Positions 1-7,062 are shown, counted from the stretch's first letter. The stretch is DNA of 12,855 nt from JAVBNU01 sp964617065 (GCA_964617065.1 CAZTVM010000057.1:1-12855); one strand, 5' to 3'. Numbers and translations: made by a program. Notes: generated by a model from the letters alone, not told the origin.

Positions 1-505
1 TACTGTATTCACCTATATCAGTCACCATGGTTGCTCGTTTATAGCCTAATAAATTCAACCTTCTTTGTAGTTTTATTATGTCGATGTCGTCGTTAAGCTT
101 TAGTGTTAATGCGTTTTTGTCGAAAAATGTTTTTGTCGGAAATTTCTCCAACAATGCTTTTACAGGTGCAAAAACTAATTCGGTTTCTGATAAATTATTA
201 ATTGCTGCAATTTGCTCCTGATATTTGTACAAATTAGGCATAACTTCGTCATACATTGAAATATCTTGGTACGGAAATACGATTGAGTTTATATTGAACA
301 ATTTTGAAACATCATTTTTGTAACGTAAACAAGTCTGTTCATTTGCTGTTAAAAATAAAACTTTTTTGCTACGTAAAATTTCCGCAAGCAAAAACATTTT
401 TGAAAAAGAATTTACTCCATTAGCTGTGAATGAATACCCCTTTCGCAAGTAACTGTCAAGCTTTTCCAAATTATCAGATTTATATTGTGTCAAATAGTTT
501 TGCAT
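1..505 (-). CDS. mfd: Transcription-repair coupling factor Mfd, N-terminal part (gene runs off the left edge)
   Basis: The 168 codons visible match the start of Mfd, the ATP-dependent translocase that removes RNA polymerase stalled at DNA lesions and recruits UvrA. Seen: a UvrB-like domain without a working Walker A loop (ANGVNSFSKMF at about residues 28-38 where UvrB has a P-loop), a strand KVLFLTANEQ (48-57), the segment FPYQDISMYDE (77-87), ELVFAPVKALLEKFP (109-123), and LGYKRATMVTDIGEYS at the window edge, which in Mfd precedes a conserved RGDIVDIF-like stretch. The missing P-loop argues against UvrB itself. The start is the only ATG after an in-frame stop at 515-517. There is no Shine-Dalgarno before it; a TAAAAT box lies six bases upstream. 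The helicase and RNA polymerase-binding domains lie outside the window. Divergent from the gene at 619. Confidence 0.85.
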   Translation of the reverse strand, partial: MQNYLTQYKSDNLEKLDSYLRKGYSFTANGVNSFSKMFLLAEILRSKKVLFLTANEQTCLRYKNDVSKLFNINSIVFPYQDISMYDEVMPNLYKYQEQIAAINNLSETELVFAPVKALLEKFPTKTFFDKNALTLKLNDDIDIIKLQRRLNLLGYKRATMVTDIGEYS

Positions 506-605
506 TAATACATTTTATAATAAAAAATCGGCTATAAAATATTACGAAATGTAAACCTTTCGAGAATTTTTGCAATTTCAATAATAAAAAATTTTTAATA
601 TATTT

Positions 606-613
606 AAGAGGGG
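606..613 (+). promoter_or_regulatory. Shine-Dalgarno for the 619 gene
   Basis: AAGAGGGG ends five bases before the ATG at 619. It is a near-consensus ribosome binding site and fixes this start. No convincing -35/-10 pair was found in the 113-base divergent gap towards mfd, which is almost pure A/T. Confidence 0.7.
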
Positions 614-618
614 TATCT

Positions 619-2016
619 ATGTCTATTCAGAGTACGAGCGAAAAAAAAGTGCAAACAACGCCTATGCTGAAGCCGTCAGAAGGCTCTACAAGCGGTGCTG
701 ACAAAAAATGTGAAGATATCGGATTGAATTTGCAAAATAGTGTGGCTTTGCCTGAAATTAATATTCAAAAGCATTCAGCTAAAAAAAACGATGAACAAGA
801 TAAAAATAAGCTGCCTGAAAATAAAAAATTTCCGTTTGACTCATTGTCGCCAAAAAATTTGCAAATTTTACTCGAAAATAAAAAAGATTTGAATAAAATT
901 TTGGAAGACGATAAAATTTCTCAAGAAATAAAAGATTATATAAAAAACTTGATGGATAAAAATCCATATAAAGAAAATACAATATTGCCTGATGAGCTTA
1001 AAGACGAATTCAACAAACTTTTTAATAAAGAAGATCTGAAAAATTTAATGAATAATCCTAATATTGCTCAAGAAGATTTGGAAAATTTTATTAAAAATTC
1101 AGGCATGACGAAAAAAGAATTAACAGAACTTACGAACAACTTGAATGCTGGCATTGACAAGGACTCTACCAAAATAAATAATCAGGTTGTAATTAGAGAT
1201 AATAGTATCAATAGCTATTCTGGTGACACATCAGATGTCTCAATTGACAGAAGCTCCAACGGAGATATGCTCGACTCCCAAAATGTTGAAAACACAATCG
1301 AAGAAGCTAATACAGCAGTAGCAAATGCTCAAGACTCAGTTTCTAATGCGGAAAATGAATATGACTCCGCTAATTCTAATGTATCAAAAATAGAAGGTCA
1401 AATTAGTGAATTGGAAACGAGGCGAAATTGCTGCAAAGACGATAGAGTAAGGGCTATTTTAAACTCAAAAATTAATGCAAAAAAAACGCAACTTAGTGAG
1501 GCTCAATCACAAAAAAGAGCTGCCGCTGATAAGTTAGAAACGGCTCAAAATAATTTAGCAGCTCAAAATATACGTAAAGAATATTTGATTAACCTGAAAA
1601 ATAGTTCTGATGAAATTTATAATCATTTTGCTAAGAAAACAGCCGTTTCAGAAATTAAGCGTACAGCTACATATAAACTAAAAGATGTTGCGTTCAAAAG
1701 TGCAAAGTCAGGTGTGGAACAGCAAAATGAAGTAGCTCATGACTCAGTTAAACGTACTGATGAGTTAAAAAAGAAACTAAATTCAGCATGCGAAAATAAC
1801 GATCGTGCGGCTGTGAAAAATGTCGCTGATTCGGCTAATTTCTTTGCCTCTCAAAATATGAATGTGGACTCACCACTAAAAGAAGTCTGCTCAGATTTGA
1901 GTTACTATGCTAATTCTCTGCTTAAAAATAAAAATAGCATGCTCCCCTTTGCTCTGACTTCATTGCAGAAAAATCGAGATGCGAGAAATACAACGGTCGA
2001 TGGGAAGAAAATTTAA
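619..2016 (+). CDS. Uncharacterised polar protein with a central coiled coil
   Basis: I do not recognise this 465-residue protein. It has no signal peptide and no membrane segment, so it is probably cytoplasmic. Residues 1-75 are polar and probably disordered (Lys, Ser, Glu, Asn). Residues 75-180 look like short helices rich in Asn/Lys/Leu, for example LSPKNLQILLENKKDL and a similar EDLKNLMNNPN. Residues 181-222 are a Ser/Asp/Asn linker. Residues 223-325 form a clear Ala/Glu/Lys coiled coil with heptads (ANTAVANAQDSVSNAENEYD), containing an unusual Cys-Cys pair at 271-272. The C-terminal third is helical and polar with two further cysteines (391, 424). A strong Shine-Dalgarno sets the start. 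The ubiE-like gene begins 29 bases after the stop, so co-transcription is likely. A structural or scaffold role is only a guess from composition. Confidence 0.8.
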   Translation: MSIQSTSEKKVQTTPMLKPSEGSTSGADKKCEDIGLNLQNSVALPEINIQKHSAKKNDEQDKNKLPENKKFPFDSLSPKNLQILLENKKDLNKILEDDKISQEIKDYIKNLMDKNPYKENTILPDELKDEFNKLFNKEDLKNLMNNPNIAQEDLENFIKNSGMTKKELTELTNNLNAGIDKDSTKINNQVVIRDNSINSYSGDTSDVSIDRSSNGDMLDSQNVENTIEEANTAVANAQDSVSNAENEYDSANSNVSKIEGQISELETRRNCCKDDRVRAILNSKINAKKTQLSEAQSQKRAAADKLETAQNNLAAQNIRKEYLINLKNSSDEIYNHFAKKTAVSEIKRTATYKLKDVAFKSAKSGVEQQNEVAHDSVKRTDELKKKLNSACENNDRAAVKNVADSANFFASQNMNVDSPLKEVCSDLSYYANSLLKNKNSMLPFALTSLQKNRDARNTTVDGKKI

Positions 2017-2045
2017 AATTTTGTATTTTGTAGTAAAATTTTTGT

Positions 2046-2708
2046 ATGAAAAATCCTGAAAAAATAAAAAAAATGTTCAACGAAATCGCTGTAAAGTATG
2101 ATTTTATGAATAAAATTATATCGTTAGGTTTGCACAAATACGTTAAATATTTGAGTATCAAACGATTGAAAATTACTCAAAATGCTAAAGTTTTGGACTT
2201 GTGCACAGGAACGGGTGATATTGCAGGTTTTATTAAAAAAATACAGCCAACAGCAGAAATTACAGCTGTTGATTTTTCTGAAAACATGCTTAATATTGCT
2301 CGCAAAAAAGTTGAAAACGTAAATTTTATTCAGGCAGATTGTACTGAATTACCTTTAGACAATGACTCTTTTGATATTTGTACTATCAGTTTTGGCTTGC
2401 GGAACATAGAAAATCGAACGAAAGCTGTTTCTGAGATATATCGAGTTTTGAAAAAAAAAGGTATTTTTATGCACCTCGATTTTGGAAGAAGTAATTTTTT
2501 GTTTGAAAATTTGTTTAATTTAATTATACCTAAATTAGTTAAAATTTTTTATAAAAATGCAATACCTTATGAATATTTAGTCAAGTCTAAGCAAACTTTC
2601 CCCGCTCCTAAAGAGTTAATTAGTGAGTTTGAAAAAAGCGGTTTTTTACTTATAAAAAAATCCGACTTTTTGTTTGGTATAATTTCAAGCCAGATTTTTT
2701 CTAAATAG
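2046..2708 (+). CDS. ubiE: UbiE/MenG-family quinone C-methyltransferase, divergent
   Basis: The family uses S-adenosylmethionine to methylate a quinone ring: demethylmenaquinone to menaquinone (MenG) or the equivalent ubiquinone step (UbiE). Seen in this 220-residue protein: the N-terminal YDFMNKIISLGLH (19-30), SAM motif I VLDLCTGTGD (49-58), the acidic residue after strand 2 (AVDFS, D76), DNSFDICTISFGLRNI (106-121), RVLKKKGIF (133-141), and YLVKSKQTFPAPKEL (177-191). All follow the family in order, and length is slightly short but normal. Deviations: the Trp usually found after the His of the first signature is Val, and the usual RVLKPGG is RVLKKKG followed by LDFG rather than LE-x-S. No Shine-Dalgarno precedes the ATG; TAAAAT lies six bases upstream. 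In a menaquinone-making organism the product would be MenG; no other quinone gene is in the window, so substrate is open. Confidence 0.85.
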   Translation: MKNPEKIKKMFNEIAVKYDFMNKIISLGLHKYVKYLSIKRLKITQNAKVLDLCTGTGDIAGFIKKIQPTAEITAVDFSENMLNIARKKVENVNFIQADCTELPLDNDSFDICTISFGLRNIENRTKAVSEIYRVLKKKGIFMHLDFGRSNFLFENLFNLIIPKLVKIFYKNAIPYEYLVKSKQTFPAPKELISEFEKSGFLLIKKSDFLFGIISSQIFSK

Positions 2709-2733
2709 ATAAAAAATTACAAAATAGAATTAT

Positions 2734-4674
2734 TTATTTAATGATGGGTGCATCAGTAACAAAAATATTACCTTTCATTTTTGCGTTATAACGGTCTAAA
2801 AATTTAGTTGCATCTTTTTTCGCTTTGGCTGACAAGAATACGACATTTTGATTTTTAGAACCCAATTTTGTTGCATTTTTAAAGTCTTTCAATACGTAAT
2901 CTGGCACACCGTAAAATCTATTTTCAGGCGTGTTACCATGAGTTTTCGTGTCGTAAGCGACTTCTCGTATTACTTTTAAATATGCTTCTGCTGAACCGAT
3001 ATCATCCCAAAATGCTTGTTTTCCATCAACCCTTTGTAAAGGTACAGTATATGCTTTCAAATTCTTTCCGTCAGCATTTTTTAAAGTACCTTCGTTACAT
3101 CTTTTCACAATTTCCGGTATAATACATGCGCCTAATCCTGTGTAAGACTTGGGTTTACCGTGTTTTAGCTGTTCTTCAGTAGACATATTTTTGTAGTTTT
3201 CATTTTCGCCTAATTCTTTATTCAATAATTCTACGAATACAGGCAAAACGTCTTTGCTTATGAAATACATGCCAGGATTAGAGTAAAAGTCATTTGTCTG
3301 ATTTCCATTAGAGTCAACAATTCTGGCTGATTGGCTATCAAGATACATTTTTTGTGCATTTTCATATTTTTTATTTGCTTCAATATCTGATTGACCATTA
3401 CCTAAAAACTCATGTATGCTTGGTGGTATCACTGTATGAGATGGCTTTTCGACAAATTCTGTAATTTGTAACGCATTTTCATCGTTCTCTGATTTTTTAA
3501 CACCCATTAAACCAAAAGCCTTTGCTCTCTCAGAATTTACAGAATAATAAGGTATGACTACAGCAGCGTCTTTGATGTTTTTAAGCGCTTTATATGTTCT
3601 GGTAATATCAGCATTCGTGAAAATATCTGCATTTAAAATAATTAAGTCTTTGTCCATAGGAATAGGTATTTTTGAGTCTTTAAGTGCTTCACAAAGTGCG
3701 CCTCCATCACTTTTATATTTGCCGACATTAGCTACATTAAAACCTTGAATAGTATTATTTTGACTTAAGTAGAAAATATCATTTTTATTTTTTCCGTCTA
3801 ACAGTCCGGCTGAAGCTGCTAAATTCAATGTAGTTCCTATAACTCTGCATTTTCTGGTTGTCGGTAAATATGATGATGGTTTATTTTCACCGCCTCTTGT
3901 CATATTTTTGTATCTTTCTCCGAAACCACCTGCTGGTATAAATAGTGTAGGTTGATTTTCGTCTATTATATTTTTGTAATGTCCCGGCATTACCTTGTTT
4001 TGCAACTTTGCTTCCATATATAGTGCTATAGCGTCTTTTGTTCTGTCTTCAAGATTTAGTGTTGATACTCCAATTTGGCTACCCTTAAAGCTTACATCAA
4101 TTTTTTTGCCGTTAGGCATAACACTAGTGCCGGGCATTATGAACACAAAATTATCACCTTTCATTATGCTGCCGGCAAACATCTTTATTCTCGTATCATC
4201 TAATGTTTTAGGGTCTTTTATCGCAACATCAGGTTTATATTTCCCCTGTTTATATGTCACTTTAGGTAAATCTTTAAAATCTACCCCATTTTTTATTTTC
4301 GCTTGAAATATTATTCCGTTGTCGTCTGAAAAAATATATTTTGTTACGCTTTTTTCACGAACTAAGTCAAATTTTAAATTATCCTTATTGATATCTTTTT
4401 TCAAATTTGCATCATCAGGTGTAAAGTACGAAGCAGGCAAACTCTTACTACATTCTTTAAAAACATCTTCAATTCTTATTTCTTTTTTTTCTTCAGCATT
4501 TTTATTATTGAAATAATTTGATTTAAAACTGACTAAGCAGCTGCTATTTGGGTAATTGTTTAAATTTATAGTTCGATTTTTAAAATCACCTAATGCGCCT
4601 GTTTGTTTTTTAGCTACTTCTATTTTGTTAGTTGTCGACAAGTTGCTAAGTGTTTGTATATTTGATATTTTCAT
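2734..4674 (-). CDS. NDP-sugar pyrophosphorylase-like nucleotidyltransferase with a long novel N-terminal region
   Basis: The C-terminal half carries sugar-phosphate nucleotidyltransferase hallmarks (GT-A-like fold; sugar-1-phosphate plus NTP gives NDP-sugar plus pyrophosphate). From the start at 4674 (646 residues): the nucleotide loop PAGGFGER (247-254), ENKPSSYLP with the expected Lys-Pro (263-271), LNAD carrying the metal-binding Asp (347-350), VEKP (408-411), NPGMYFIS (466-473), and FWDDIGSAEAYL (555-566) with the second acidic site. All key residues are present, so an active enzyme is plausible. The sugar cannot be told. There is an extra insertion between VEKP and NPGMY and no left-handed beta-helix tail. 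About 245 residues precede the enzyme; I do not recognise them, and they hold VSFK segments near residues 48 and 194. An ATG at 4686 also opens the frame, but GGAG sits inside that extension, six bases before the ATG at 4674, so I chose the latter. Converges with ubiE. Confidence 0.75.
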   Translation of the reverse strand: MKISNIQTLSNLSTTNKIEVAKKQTGALGDFKNRTINLNNYPNSSCLVSFKSNYFNNKNAEEKKEIRIEDVFKECSKSLPASYFTPDDANLKKDINKDNLKFDLVREKSVTKYIFSDDNGIIFQAKIKNGVDFKDLPKVTYKQGKYKPDVAIKDPKTLDDTRIKMFAGSIMKGDNFVFIMPGTSVMPNGKKIDVSFKGSQIGVSTLNLEDRTKDAIALYMEAKLQNKVMPGHYKNIIDENQPTLFIPAGGFGERYKNMTRGGENKPSSYLPTTRKCRVIGTTLNLAASAGLLDGKNKNDIFYLSQNNTIQGFNVANVGKYKSDGGALCEALKDSKIPIPMDKDLIILNADIFTNADITRTYKALKNIKDAAVVIPYYSVNSERAKAFGLMGVKKSENDENALQITEFVEKPSHTVIPPSIHEFLGNGQSDIEANKKYENAQKMYLDSQSARIVDSNGNQTNDFYSNPGMYFISKDVLPVFVELLNKELGENENYKNMSTEEQLKHGKPKSYTGLGACIIPEIVKRCNEGTLKNADGKNLKAYTVPLQRVDGKQAFWDDIGSAEAYLKVIREVAYDTKTHGNTPENRFYGVPDYVLKDFKNATKLGSKNQNVVFLSAKAKKDATKFLDRYNAKMKGNIFVTDAPIIK

Positions 4675-4680
4675 TTTTTG

Positions 4681-4684
4681 CTCC
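4681..4684 (-). promoter_or_regulatory. Shine-Dalgarno deciding the start of the nucleotidyltransferase gene
   Basis: GGAG on the minus strand, six bases before the ATG at 4674. The alternative ATG at 4686 overlaps this site and has no ribosome binding site of its own. Confidence 0.65.
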
Positions 4685-4750
4685 ATGGTTGTATTTTCAC
4701 TATTTATACAAATCTCATCAAAAAATTTTTTGTTATTATTTTTATCAATT

Positions 4751-4767
4751 TTAAGAATTGTTAAGAA
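4751..4767. repeat. Direct repeat TTAAGAA with 10-base period in a divergent gap
   Basis: Two copies of TTAAGAA (4751-4757 and 4761-4767) are separated by TTG, between the divergent starts at 4674 and 4843. Tandem heptamers about one helical turn apart are the layout bound by OmpR/PhoB-type regulators. Low sequence complexity makes chance a real possibility. Confidence 0.3.
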
Positions 4768-4832
4768 ATTTCTAAAAAATGATTTTTATCGTTATATATA
4801 TACTTTATATAAGTGTGTATATAAGTAATTAT

Positions 4833-4837
4833 GGTGG
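4833..4837 (+). promoter_or_regulatory. Weak Shine-Dalgarno deciding the start of the 4843 gene
   Basis: GGTGG lies five bases before the ATG at 4843, inside the alternative start ATG at 4831. The upstream ATG has only A/T-rich sequence before it. Confidence 0.45.
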
Positions 4838-4842
4838 ACTAT

Positions 4843-5799
4843 ATGAATTTAGATTTTGAGTTGCAAAATATTAACCTAGATAGTATTTTAAGTGAATTAG
4901 GTTTGTACAACAACGTAGCTGCACGTGATGATTTAGATGATGCGCTGACAAATTTAATTTCAGTAAATAAGAATTTACCAATCAGTAGCAACGAAAAAGA
5001 AAACAAAACTCTCGCAGAAATTGATAGTGAAATGGTTTGTGCCGTAACTACAAAAAACGCCATTCAGAATGAAATGTTTGCTATTTTAAATGGTGAAACA
5101 TTGGCTTCTCTTACACAAGCAGATACATTAGCAAAAATTGACAAGTTAAGCGCAGAAAGTTTGCAAGCTGAATTGTCATTTTATAAAATCAAAGAAAAAA
5201 TTGACAAACAGGCTAAAACATTAGGTGTAAATTCAAATTTCAGCGAGTATAAGACTTTATATTCTAATTATCAGGCGTACAACGCTGAAAAATTCAATCA
5301 ATTAACTTCAGAACTTACCGAGCTTACTATGTTGAAAAATCTAATTCAACAGGAATTTTCATTACGTCAAAGTAAACAAGATGATATAAGCGCATTAACA
5401 GTAGTTTTTGACAGAAAAAAGAAAATTGAAAGCAGAATAGTAGAATGTAGCAACCAATTAAATGATTTAAGCAATCAGCATAAATTTTTCTTTTCCGCTA
5501 AAAATCCTACTTTTGAAGTAGCTGCTGAATTTGTCATAGAATACAACAAGAAATTAAAAGCATTTTCAGATATCTTTCAAGAAAGGTTATATATTTCTTT
5601 TCAAGTTTCTATAGGACAAATTCCAGAAAATGACCTTGAAAATGCAATTCGCAAAGATTGTGAACTTAAAAATCATTATTTAAAACTTAAAAAGGAATGT
5701 ATTACTTTAGCAGAAAAACTCGACAGTATTGGATATATAGCGAGTGCTGTCGAAGAAGTTAATTCGCTAGTCAATTTCGACGGTTCATTCTTAAATTAA
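4843..5799 (+). CDS. Uncharacterised helical, partly coiled-coil protein
   Basis: I do not recognise this 318-residue protein (322 if it starts at 4831). It has no signal peptide or hydrophobic segment. The first 40 residues are acidic and Leu/Asn-rich (LDFELQNINLDSILSELG). From about residue 55 it looks all-helical, with likely coiled-coil stretches near 95-125, 150-180, 190-215 and 270-295 (KNHYLKLKKECITLAEKLDSI). A short FFFSAKNP at 215-222 breaks the helices. Cysteines at 66, 202, 273 and 286 are not in a metal-binding spacing. It is divergent from the nucleotidyltransferase gene and followed after 140 bases by the membrane protein gene, which has its own promoter, so it is probably a single-gene unit. 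Cytoplasmic scaffold or regulator is conceivable but not shown. Confidence 0.75.
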   Translation: MNLDFELQNINLDSILSELGLYNNVAARDDLDDALTNLISVNKNLPISSNEKENKTLAEIDSEMVCAVTTKNAIQNEMFAILNGETLASLTQADTLAKIDKLSAESLQAELSFYKIKEKIDKQAKTLGVNSNFSEYKTLYSNYQAYNAEKFNQLTSELTELTMLKNLIQQEFSLRQSKQDDISALTVVFDRKKKIESRIVECSNQLNDLSNQHKFFFSAKNPTFEVAAEFVIEYNKKLKAFSDIFQERLYISFQVSIGQIPENDLENAIRKDCELKNHYLKLKKECITLAEKLDSIGYIASAVEEVNSLVNFDGSFLN

Positions 5800-5879
5800 A
5801 CTATGCCAACTTCCGCATGAGGCTTCGCTTTTGCATTACTAATTGCTCAATTCTGTAATTTATGAACTAGGACAGATAA

Positions 5880-5907
5880 TTGAAAAAACTTCTTTCTTAG
5901 GTATAAT
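5880..5907 (+). promoter_or_regulatory. Sigma-70-type promoter of the BI-1/YccA gene
   Basis: TTGAAA at 5880-5885, a 16-base spacer, and a perfect TATAAT at 5902-5907. Transcription would start near 5914, giving a leader of roughly 25 bases to the ATG at 5940. It is among the clearest promoters in the window. Confidence 0.65.
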
Positions 5908-5929
5908 TATACTGTACTAGATAAATTAT

Positions 5930-5935
5930 GGAGAG
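5930..5935 (+). promoter_or_regulatory. Shine-Dalgarno deciding the start of the BI-1/YccA gene
   Basis: GGAGAG four bases before the ATG at 5940. The alternative in-frame ATG at 5928 overlaps it and has no upstream ribosome binding site. Confidence 0.65.
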
Positions 5936-5939
5936 AATT

Positions 5940-6674
5940 ATGTTTAGAGGTAATCCTGCTTTTTCATCAAAATCACTCGAAAATGCAACAGTAAACGCAA
6001 CTATTCCTATGACAGCGAATGGCGTTATTCATAAAACATTGGCATTGCTCGCATTCGCTGGTATTGGCGCTGCGGCTATTGTTTATGAGGCGATGTTAGG
6101 CTTTGCTGATAAAGTTCAAACATTCATGGTTATTAGTTTAATAGCTGGTTTTATATTAGCATTAGTAACTATGTTTAAGCCTGCTTGGGCGAAAATTACG
6201 GCTCCTTTGTACGCTTTTGCTGAGGGGGTAGCACTTGGTGCGATTTCATTAGTTTTTGAAACGATGTACCCCGGCATTGCGTTTTCAGCTATTGCACTGA
6301 CTTTTTTAAGTTTGTTTGGCATGCTTACTTTGTATAGAATGAATATTCTAAGGGCTACGCCTAAATTCCGTCAAACAATTATGATTTCTATGTTCGCTAT
6401 TTTAGCGCTTTACCTTGTTAATTTTATCGGTTCATTTTTCAACTTTCAAATCCCTATGATTAATCAATCAGGCATTATAGGTATTGTTTTCAGTCTAATA
6501 GTTGTTGCAGTGGCATCGTTCAGCTTTATTTTGGATTTCGATAACATTGAAGTTGCTGTTAAAAACTTTTTTCACAAAGATTTTGAATGGTATTTCGCAT
6601 TTAGCTTAATGGTTACACTGGTATGGCTTTACGTCGAAATGCTTAGATTACTGGCTAAATTCCGTGAAAGATAA
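5940..6674 (+). CDS. Bax inhibitor-1/YccA-type seven-helix membrane protein
   Basis: A 244-residue integral membrane protein of the bacterial BI-1-like group. Known members of the wider superfamily (YetJ, YccA) act as pH-sensitive calcium leak channels or bind the FtsH protease; function of this branch is not established. Seen: a short N-terminal segment FRGNPAFSS typical of the group, then seven hydrophobic segments at about 30-52, 59-78, 87-107, 112-132, 146-167, 178-198 and 218-238. The motif RATPKFRQT lies between helices 4 and 5 (138-146), and SFILDFDNIE (195-204) follows helix 6, where BI-1 proteins keep conserved acidic residues. E95 and E233 are further buried acids. The start at 5940 has a Shine-Dalgarno; the ATG at 5928 would add MERI. 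It converges with yraN, leaving only 11 bases between stops. Confidence 0.88.
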   Translation: MFRGNPAFSSKSLENATVNATIPMTANGVIHKTLALLAFAGIGAAAIVYEAMLGFADKVQTFMVISLIAGFILALVTMFKPAWAKITAPLYAFAEGVALGAISLVFETMYPGIAFSAIALTFLSLFGMLTLYRMNILRATPKFRQTIMISMFAILALYLVNFIGSFFNFQIPMINQSGIIGIVFSLIVVAVASFSFILDFDNIEVAVKNFFHKDFEWYFAFSLMVTLVWLYVEMLRLLAKFRER

Positions 6675-6685
6675 ATAAAATAGAA

Positions 6686-7060
6686 CTAAAAACTTATATT
6701 TTCCAAATGCTCAATTTGAGGGTTAATCGTTCCAATAACACTGATTACATCGACTCGGAATTGAGCATTTTTGTCTTTTACAAAATTATTCATATATTCC
6801 AGCGTAGCGAGTTGTATTTTTTTAAGCTTGCTTTCTGTAACAGCTTCAAAGGGGTGTCCGCTAAACGTATTTGTACGCATTTTAACTTCGACAAATACGT
6901 ATGTTCCATTTTTTGTTTTAGCGATAATATCAATTTCTGAATATTTTGAAAAATGCCAATTGCGTTCGATAATCTCGTAATTTAAGTTCAACAAGTACTG
7001 TGACGCAATATCTTCACCAATATTACCTTTTGAGTGATTACGTTTTTTATAATGTTCCAT
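6686..7060 (-). CDS. yraN: YraN family protein (UPF0102), predicted nuclease fold
   Basis: A 124-residue protein with all marks of the YraN/UPF0102 family, which has a restriction-endonuclease-like fold and an uncertain role, perhaps in recombination or DNA processing. Seen: KGNIGEDIASQYLLN (11-25) with the conserved Glu at 16, RNWHFSKYSEIDIIAK (33-48) with Asp 44 of the PD-(D/E)xK core, YVFVEVKMR (54-62) with Glu 58 and Lys 60, and PFEAVTESKLKKI (70-82). The catalytic set is intact. A GTG at 7063 is in frame but overlaps the preceding stop; I prefer the ATG at 7060, with AGAAG seven bases upstream. It begins two bases after the stop of the acidic coiled-coil gene, so the two are almost certainly co-transcribed and probably translationally coupled. 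Confidence 0.9.
   Translation of the reverse strand: MEHYKKRNHSKGNIGEDIASQYLLNLNYEIIERNWHFSKYSEIDIIAKTKNGTYVFVEVKMRTNTFSGHPFEAVTESKLKKIQLATLEYMNNFVKDKNAQFRVDVISVIGTINPQIEHLENISF
6705..6770. repeat. 12-base perfect inverted repeat in the 3' part of yraN
   Basis: AAATGCTCAATT (6705-6716) and AATTGAGCATTT (6759-6770) are exact reverse complements with 42 bases between. On the plus strand the right arm is followed by a T-rich run (TTGTCTTTTA). It lies 30 bases past the stop of the convergent membrane protein gene, so it could end that transcript, although both arms also encode YraN residues. Confidence 0.4.
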
Positions 7061-7062
7061 CA

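Noticed and set aside
1..505. Possible UvrB rather than Mfd
   Set aside because: The position of the UvrB P-loop holds ANGVNSFSK with no GxGKT, and the YPYQD/YDE-like and GYKRATMVTDIGEYS segments fit the UvrB-like module of Mfd.
2702..2740. A/T stem between the convergent stops of ubiE and the nucleotidyltransferase gene as a terminator
   Set aside because: Only A/T and one G-U pair with a 17-base loop; not distinguishable from background.
4790..4822. TATATA-rich run as a tandem repeat or origin-like AT element
   Set aside because: Irregular A/T sequence without a clear unit; no DnaA-box cluster nearby.
4556..4828. Plus-strand open frame opposite the start of the nucleotidyltransferase gene, with a hydrophobic translation
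   Set aside because: It is the antisense of a well supported gene, has no ribosome site, and its hydrophobicity comes from reading Lys/Asn codons backwards.
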